Origin: Ciona intestinalis
Lineage: Eukaryota > Chordata > Ascidiacea > Phlebobranchia > Cionidae
Assembly (NCBI RefSeq): GCF_000224145.3
Contig: NC_020176.2
Coordinates: 4,439,825 to 4,503,824, forward strand
Reading direction: 5' to 3'
DNA length: 64,000 bases
Part shown: in pieces, positions 56,501 through 64,000 of the stretch
How positions within the stretch are numbered: position 1 is the first letter of the stretch
Layout: every line of letters starts with the position of its first letter
The notes under the pieces: model-generated
Told to the model about the DNA's origin: nothing
Databases searched by the model: none
The model's input: the letters and a program-made list of their open reading frames with translations, nothing else
Made by a program: the position numbers and the translations under genes

Positions 56501-57888
56501 GCGGATGGGGGGATCCGGCATTTCTAATGAAAATATAAACATGGTGATTCTATTCTATGTCGGTGAGGTCCCGCAGGCACGCCATGGGGCCGAGGTTTTG
56601 AACCAGGATTAGCCTCATGGTGAAAGCATGACCACATTATCATACATAATGACATACAGTTAGAGAATTCAATGTCATGTTATACAAAGTTAAACTTATC
56701 ATTGACTGGTACCTTATGTGAGGCTTTGCAGAACTGTTTTAAAAGATTGTAAAGACTGTTTATAGCACTCCGCATGGATTGATAACTTTTTTTTCTTTGC
56801 GTGGCAGAACAACGACAGTCGTTAACATATATTCGAAGTATACTTACCAGGTAATGGATATTTTGCATTAATGACGTAACATTTCATGTAATGAGCTTCG
56901 CACTGCACTGCAGACTTTGTTTTCACTTGAGCAGAGATTGAATTCCAATTACCAGGCCCACAGTCAGCCAGAGATTCTAATAACTTGATTTCTTCATCAG
57001 CGTTCCAACCAAACTCAAATATGGCAAACTTGTTGGTCTGCAATGAATCAGATAAAGTGTTTTCTATTCTATATGGGTGAGGTCCTTGTTTAAGGAACTA
57101 TGATTTTGGCCAGATTTGACTAACTTATGTAACACAACCTAGACAACTATCTTCAAATATATATATGTATGATATTAGCCCATTGCTCCGAGTTGATATA
57201 TATATATGAACAAATGTTAATTATTCAGACGATAACTTACAATGATCTGATACTTATGGTTGTTCAAATGTTGCTCACTTTCGAATCCTCTTGAAAAACA
57301 CTAAAACAAGATAGTTACATGTTATGTAAAAGAAGAAACAGTTGGCATCCTTACAAATAAAGCATTTATAAGCATCGAAATAATGTTGACAAAATTGTAT
57401 ATAGAAAATGTAATAAATTACAACATAACTCTACAATATTGTTTGTCAAGTAAACCAGTAAGCACCTCGAGACACATTTTGAAGTTTTCACATTCTGCAC
57501 ATCGTACATAAGGTTCAACCAAGTTCACTCCACAGCCTTTGCATTCACCAAGTTCGTTTTCGTTATCGGAGCCTGTATAACAATTAAAAGGATATGAAAT
57601 GATCTTTTTTGGAACAAAATCTTTGTGGGCGAAGAATCCTCCAATTCGTTACAGATTGGGCTTGTGGGAAGTGTTATATGTTGGTAGTTAGGAGTTATTA
57701 GTTAGCGGTTTGCAGGTAACGTTGGAGGATTCTTTACTAGTAGGCTACTGACCTTTTAAAAAAACGTCCCTACAATAATGGTAACAAACATTATATGACT
57801 TCATGAAAATGTAAATTTCATCATTTAATATTATAATATAATATGTGAGTCTTAACTTACCAATATTAGGTTGTGCCACTGAATTCAT
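53547..57888 (-). CDS. TADA2A: Transcriptional adaptor 2-alpha
   Basis: ADA2-type subunit of GCN5/PCAF histone acetyltransferase complexes. Eleven minus-strand exons join in frame: 57888-57861, 57572-57466, 57300-57241, 57037-56848, 56523-56415, 56078-55938, 55730-55660, 55391-55203, 54737-54613, 54303-54172, 53729-53547, giving 444 residues (human 443). A ZZ zinc finger (about 19-62: GECKGCGVNL, YVRCAECENFKMCLECFSRG) is followed by a SANT domain (about 70-122: WNADEEIKLLESLADCGPGN). NMAGYLAARGDFQEEYDNYA and EWDISDIYF form the conserved central block, then VKIYQSRLQERARRKHIIRK. The SWIRM domain (about 365-444) has LVPEAYLTYKASLIHEF and SIVKIDVNKTRKLYDFLI. Length and all domains are complete. 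Confidence 0.97.
56220..56350 (-). mobile_element. tRNA-derived SINE, diverged
   Basis: Shares ACAATGGTGGCAG, AAGTGTCTTTCCCAACGACC and a decayed A-box region with the copies at 18265 and 48719. It follows a GTAACTT-family element. Confidence 0.5.
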
Positions 57889-58580
57889 ATTTACTTTCTT
57901 TCGTTCAAAACAAAAACAAAACAACGTAATTGTATCTTGCGTATGTTTGTATGGTTCATGCCTTTACTCTATTATGTTTACCAGATATAAAACTGCAGTC
58001 ATACAGAAGCCTTCTGTGTCGTTAAATAACACAATTTTAACACAATGTCACATTAAAATATGAATATGTTAATTTTCTACATTACCAATTAGTTTTTTAC
58101 TTATTTTAAGCGTTATTTTAGGAGTTTGATTTTCTTTAAGATAAAATCGGTAAACACTGTTAAATTTTTTCAACCGTGACATTTCCTGATTGGTTAAAAA
58201 GTTTCAGCGGCAACGGGTATTTCCCTAATTTACATGACATACAAGAAATCCACTAGAATTATTTTAGTTTAATTTTAAGAAAAACCAGACGATTATAAGT
58301 TACCGTGTGTTCTAGAAACCATGAATATTGACCATTCAGATAAAGACTCGTCAGGATTTTAAACTACTTGCATTAATTTCTTATAAAAAGCTAAATATTT
58401 GCGTTTTTAGGCGCACCTTTTCGAGTGATTTTTTACTTTATGCAGCAGTTTACATGTTTCTTGTAAACAGACGCAAATTTTATAACCAGCCATGTATGTC
58501 GTCATTATTTGTTCTGATATTTAAACTCGTTTTTATTCCGCAATAAATTAAAACCAGATAGATCCAATGTCACATGTAGA
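57889..58580. other. Divergent promoter region of TADA2A and INTS8
   Basis: A 692-base AT-rich spacer between two start codons pointing away from each other; a shared bidirectional promoter is plausible. A short open frame at 58328-58546 lacks protein-like features. No repeat family was recognised. Confidence 0.5.
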
Positions 58581-61500
58581 ATGACGTTAAACAACCTGTT
58601 ATATCCAAGTACCTACGTAAGTGCCGGCAACAACACCCCACCATCATGGTATGAATTCTTATTGAAGCCAGATTTAATGAAACAACATCTATCCGAAGCA
58701 GATCCTGACCCAAGCGCAAGTTCTTTGATTAAACAGTTTTTCGAACAGGTATAAACACTTAAATAAAACTATTTACAAAAAATTGCATAAATGGCACAAC
58801 TCATAAGCGGGATTGAAGTGTATGGGACAGAACACCTAAGTTTTAATAACTTTCATAACTCGGCAACGTGAAGATAGATAAGTTAAATTTATTCATTATA
58901 GTTAAGGCTCTCAGATTTAGGCCAAAGTTACATTATCGTACCACTGTCAAATCAACAATGTTACTTTTTGAGGCGAATCGTCCGGTTAACGACCAAGGAC
59001 AAATCCTCCCCCCACAAGACAATCTACGTAACAAGAAAGTGAGGAAACTTGCTTTACAAGCTGCTGCTCATATGAAATGGGATCTGAATGAATTGGACGC
59101 ACAGCTCTCCATAAGTGTTCGGCATCAATTGTTGTCAGAACTGATGAAGGCTTGTCATGCCGTTACTCCTCCACCTCAGGTATTGTGTGGTTTTATTTCA
59201 CCCCAAGAAATATTTTGGCACCTGGCAAAAAGTAATTTGTTAAGAATGAGGCCTTTGCAATCTGCAATATGGTAGCTCCTAGAAAAAGAAAAAAAGCTTA
59301 GTCATAAAAGCTAGGTTCACTAAACCCTAAGCTTTGACTTTAAGTTCAGGGGATTATAATTATCTCTGTTAAGAACAAAGGACATACCAAAATAATTCCT
59401 GTTTATTCGAAATACCCCGATAATCAAAAATCAAATAAAACGCGCGGTTTGCAGCTAAAAAAAGTATATATAAATTCTAAATTGTATAAATACTGTGACT
59501 CCAAATTGCCGACCTATCTCATACAGCTTGTGTTATACAGAATGCATTGGAAAGCATGCATGACCATACTATATCTGCGCTTGTGTTGTATTACCGATGG
59601 TCAGCAAGGATTGTAATGAAATCAACTTTCCCAAGGAAGCCAGGCGGAAGGATAACTCCAACTGTACCTCAAGCTGTACCTTACCAAGTATGTATGTTCA
59701 TAAGTTCATGTTCAAACTTGACACAACATGCAGTAGAGGCAGTTATCTACTTTATATGAGCCAAAGCTCTACATGTAAGTCATATGCTCCTAATTTTTTT
59801 AAATTCAGGGGAGGTAGGGGCCCTACCAATACTTAGACACACAATCCTATGAAAATGTATTTCCGCTGTTTCGTTCGTCATTCCTCATTCGGCAAAACTA
59901 TGAGCATTGTTTATCTTTCTCATTTTCACCTTCTATACTTTATTTTAGGCCAACGCCCAGCAACGTATGGATGAATTGAGAAACCAAATCCTTGGAATAT
60001 TAAAACAGCAGTTATCAAGCATGGTGCCTTTTCTTGAAGCCATACTTCATCATATAGAGCGTCCAATATACCTCCCCAGTTATGAAACCATTGGTGCAGA
60101 ACAGTTGTGTTCAACAGATGATAAATCAGGTAATTAATAATTATCCTGTTCTTTCTGCTACCAGGCATAATGTATATATCGTTACTTTTGGCTCACTGGT
60201 ATAAAAACATATACCTACTGTTCCAGTTGTGCGGCCAAAAGATTTTTTATAATTATATCGTGTAAGTTTTTTATTTTCACCTTGAACTGTGATAATCGAG
60301 AACATGAATAAATGAATATAAATTTTTATTCTCATGTCGCATGGTTACAATAATCGTTATATATATGTAGTCCATTGTACATTTGCTATACATAATACAA
60401 AGTTCATAGATAATACTAAAATTAGTAAATCCTGTTGAAATATATTGTTAGGATTCTATTTTGTAGTGTAGCAGCTGTAATGAATAAAAAACCAAACGAA
60501 AATACAAACAAACTCATAAAATCCAATTCATTCCACAGTCGATATTATGGTTAGTTGTGAAGAACTTCACGCCCAAATAAGTTATGACTTGGGATGTCTC
60601 CACTTTGCGCACAACTTCTTTGACAAAGCTGGGGAAATGTTCATAAATGCAAGGTATGGATGATATTATTTGTATAGTAAAGTTAAGTATATACTTAGGT
60701 TATTGTATTTAAACATAGAAGGGACCAACTTTAGCATAAATCTTAGGTATCTTGGCATGCCAATAAGAACCTCACCCATATAGAATGTGCGTATACAATG
60801 TTGGGGTAATAGGCCAACCCCCCTCCTAAATCCCATGTCACATGACGTGCCTCACTGTAGGACCTCACTCATATAGAATAGAATGTTCATATACAATGTT
60901 GGGGTAATGAATCGACCAACTTTGGCCCAAATCTTGTTCTTATTTTAGAGAATGGATGAAAAGAATAACATCACATCAATCAGCATTCTGTAGTATCGAT
61001 AAAGAAACCTTGGAATCTTATCAAATAGCCTGTCACATGCTGGTTAAACCTGGTAAGCATTATATAATGTGTAGAATTAAACATGATGTCACCCCTGTTT
61101 TAATAATTGTGGTGTCAATGTCTGTTTTCGCTTTTTTTATTCTATGTATTAAAGTTTCGTCTAATTGTCGGCCACAGTTGCCACATTAGTTTAGGAAGTC
61201 CAATTTGTGACAGTGTTCCTAATTGTGATAAATGGTGTATAACTGTTAACTTGCTACCGGTATTATAATTGTCACCATTTTTTTCTTTTTATGAATAAAT
61301 GAATGTAACTTATTTATCTTCGCATAACAGCAAAAGGACAGCATTTTTAGGTGTTCTGTTTCATACACCTCGTGCCCGCTTACGAGTTACCAGTTACCAC
61401 GTTTGTAACTTATTTATCCTTGCTTGGTGGGGCAACAACAGTCATTATAACACGGTTGTACTGTTTCATACACCTCATGCCGATAAAAAGTTATGACATA

Positions 61501-64000
61501 TGGTTGTTTTTATTTCTCTAGCAATTTATACAACCCATAAACATAGTTGATTTAAATATAATTCCAGATGAACCGTTGTCTAACTCCATCCCATATGAAC
61601 ACGGATGTATCTACATGAAGGTAGTTAATTGTTTAAAACAAAAAGAAAAAGGAATCCATGAATTAAAAGACCTGATTATTGAAGATATTTATAAAAAGGA
61701 ATTGTCCTCTGCATTTCTTAATGATGTAAGTGGAACATTATATAAAATAAGATAATAATAATTAAACACAAAGTTCAATGTAGTAGCATAGAGTAAGATG
61801 ATTTGCCTTCATTCTATTTTATCGCCCCATTTAGTAGGAAACATGTTTACAGAAATTTATAATCGGTCCTTACGACTCTAAAGAGCTTTGTTAATTGTTA
61901 AAAACACGATCAACAAATATAGAATTTAGGCACTAGAAATATCCTCTTAGCTCTTACCCCCACAGTACTATAATCTGGCTCAACTATGTATAACTGCATT
62001 TTAGCAATGTTACCCCAGATTTTGGTAAAAGAAACGTGATACCCATTAACCTTATCCTTAAGACACTTTGAGAGTGTTGTCACTGTTGAAAACATGATCG
62101 GGAAATATGGGATTTATTAGATGCTAACTTTACCCATCTTACCCCACAATACTATATTCTGGCTCAAGTATAGCTACATTTTAGCAATGTTACCCCAGAT
62201 TTTGGTAAAAAAACCCCTTAAATAAGTAAAAAAAACTATATTCTATTAAATATAACGGTAAATGGTAAATACTGTTTATATCGTAGGTTGAGAGGTCTCT
62301 GTTGTACAAGGATGCTACCTTATATGGTGGTGATGCTCTGTTTGATATCAAATGGACAATGGGTTTGCACCGAGCAGTGAAAGGTGTTGAACAACCTGTT
62401 TGTGTATGGACGGAGGAAATGAATGTCGCGCAACTACACAGAATAATTGGTGAGCATATGGTGGTGTTAGTGGTTACTGTTTTAATTTTTTACTAAAATA
62501 AGCATATAGTAGATGGGGGAAAGATGGAACACTTTTAGCAAATAATGTCTAAATATCCTGATCGTGTTATGAATTAACAAAATAAAAATATTGAAGTTTA
62601 AAAAACTGTTGCAAACAAACATTCAGTTTAAAAACTATTGCAAAATTTTTCACAACCTCAAAGTAAATTGAAGATTAACTCAGAAGCACACCGATTTTGT
62701 CCAACAAGCTGGCTTGATGTTTGCTGGAAAATCTAGTTAAATATTCGTATATATAAAGTGACATTAGGCTTAAAAAACTTAAATTTTGTATATTTAACAC
62801 GGTTAGTCTACACTACTTTTTAAACTTTTTTTGTAGTTTAAATCCATACTCTTCTTGTTTTAATACCTAATCTAAGTTCCTTTTTTTAAAGAGACAAATA
62901 AAAAATGTGTATTTTTTCCATGTTGTACTTTTGTAACCCCTACCTTTCATCCCCCACAGGATTTGTCCAACAGATCTCCCCCTACCTTACCATTGTGGAA
63001 TCGGATAATGTCGGAAACTTCCTTTGTTCGCTCGCTAATAATCTATCGGAGTCGTCCTTGAGAAGTCAACTGCTTAATTTTGAAGTAAATGATATTTGTT
63101 TGATGTCAATAATTTAACTGTGGTACAATACTATATCATGTTTAACACAGTTGTGTGCATGCCTCTACATGATTCTGGGTTTGAGGCTTAGTGTTGCAAC
63201 CGTTATGGCTTGGTGGGTGTTGGATTAATGTTCACTGTGGGCATAAGTGATAAACTGGCGTGACATTTTCAATAATCCACTGAGGGCTGGTTTGGAATGA
63301 GGATCATTTTATCAACAACACATTTGGAAAATCACTTTTAAGACAAATAGTTCATGCTCACTGTTGGCTTTCACCACTGAAAACGTGTAAAAATCTTTGT
63401 ATACAAGATCGCTATTCCCCATTTTATGCTGTAATAATTAAACGGTGTTTTAACCCTTTCTTACAATCCACAATATATTTAGTACCAACTCACCATTGCA
63501 GGTCACTCGTCATCTGATCAACGGAGATGATTTAAACAACCTCGTCTTGAGGTTGGAAGACAAGAAACTGCTCCCTCGTGTGTTGGAAGATGCTTCCCCG
63601 TCAAGTCCGGAGGATTGTTCCACTTCACCGAGCACCAGTGATGTCATCAAATCAATGGAGCGTGAACTCCTCATGACCCTCCAACCCCACGAGATCAAAG
63701 CCACTTTAAACCGCCTTCACTCCGCAACATCCGGAAGAAGATTCAACAACCTTTGCCTCCAATGGGAGCTCCCCGCATCCTACGGATCAGCTTTCACCTC
63801 CATTTCCGATCCCCTCGCATCCGACTTCATTCATATATCGATCGCAAAAGCTCGGCACTGCACAGATGACCAGGATTATTCATCTTCCAAATCCATCCTT
63901 CAGTACTTGCAAGCAAACCACACGTCCGACACAAAGTTGCAAAAACTTGTGGGTCGGGAACTTCTTAAAGTTGAACTGCTGGAGTTGCTGACGGATAACA
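58581..64000 (+). CDS. INTS8: Integrator complex subunit 8 (N-terminal part)
   Basis: Integrator subunit; Integrator cleaves and terminates Pol II transcripts and carries a PP2A module. Exons 58581-58748, 58973-59179, 59541-59687, 59949-60129, 60539-60653, 60949-61052, 61568-61725, 62287-62449, 62960-63084 and 63502 to the window edge join in frame, 622 codons. Human INTS8 is about 995 residues, so the C-terminal third or so lies beyond the window. TPPSWYEFLLKPDLMKQHL matches the human N-terminal CWFEFLLEESLLEKHL. KLALQAAAHMKWDLNELDAQ, ISALVLYYRWSARIVMKSTF, ISYDLGCLHFAHNFFDKAGE and FNNLCLQWELPASYGSAFTS match family blocks in order. No defects seen. Confidence 0.93.
61304..61490. repeat. Two adjacent GTAACTT-family elements
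   Basis: Two head-to-tail copies, each from TGTAACTTATTTATC through TTTCATACACCTC. They lie in INTS8 intron 6. Confidence 0.75.
61785..61972. mobile_element. 190-bp MITE copy, diverged
   Basis: Recognised by GTAGCATAGAGTAAGATG at the left, ATTCTATTTTATCGCCCCAT inside and CTTACCCCCACAGTACTATA at the right. A second partial copy follows to about 62156. Confidence 0.55.

Overview
The window looks like chromosomal DNA of a solitary tunicate, most likely Ciona. The genome is AT-rich, introns are short, seven genes have clear animal or chordate orthologues, and introns and spacers are full of small dispersed repeats. Splice-acceptor-like sites sit a few tens of bases upstream of several start codons, as expected where mRNAs receive a trans-spliced leader. 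All exon structures below were built by hand from reading frame, GT/AG borders and remembered family sequences; no search was run.

Layout: (1) 1998-7613 (+), eight-exon class A GPCR resembling melatonin receptors. (2) 9419-10939 (+), single-exon type I membrane protein with LDLa repeats, a TSP1-like module and an NPxY tail motif. (3) 11325-15711 (+), unrecognised acidic, probably membrane-anchored protein with a frame break in a purine tract. (4) 16753-25299 (-), SF3A1 in 20 exons; its first exon occurs again at 26416-26454 in a near-identical 0.8 kb copy beside an assembly gap. (5) 27775-33937 (+), LIS1/PAFAH1B1 in 11 exons. (6) 35331-41417 (-), DRC2/CCDC65 in 10 exons. (7,8) 42280-43826 and 45622-47168 (+), a tandem pair of relaxin-receptor-like GPCRs with a small cysteine-rich LDLa-like ectodomain and no leucine-rich repeats. 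(9) 47736-52517 (-), a nicotinic acetylcholine receptor-type subunit whose Cys-loop exon or exons fall in a 500-N gap. (10) 53547-57888 (-), TADA2A in 11 exons. (11) 58581 to the window end (+), INTS8, cut by the edge.

The genes do not form one pathway. SF3A1 (splicing), TADA2A (histone acetylation), INTS8 (Integrator), LIS1 (dynein) and DRC2 (cilia) are housekeeping or structural. Four genes encode surface proteins. SF3A1/LIS1 and TADA2A/INTS8 are head-to-head pairs.

Repeats shape the region: a 71-bp minisatellite in at least eight places and both orientations; a roughly 190-bp MITE with inverted ends, one copy of which supplies the end of the acetylcholine receptor reading frame; a second palindromic MITE; tRNA-derived SINEs; and a roughly 110-bp element found in many introns. 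The best leads are the duplicated LDLa/RXFP-like receptor pair, with diverged ectodomains and homogenised 3' halves, and the gene remodelling around it.
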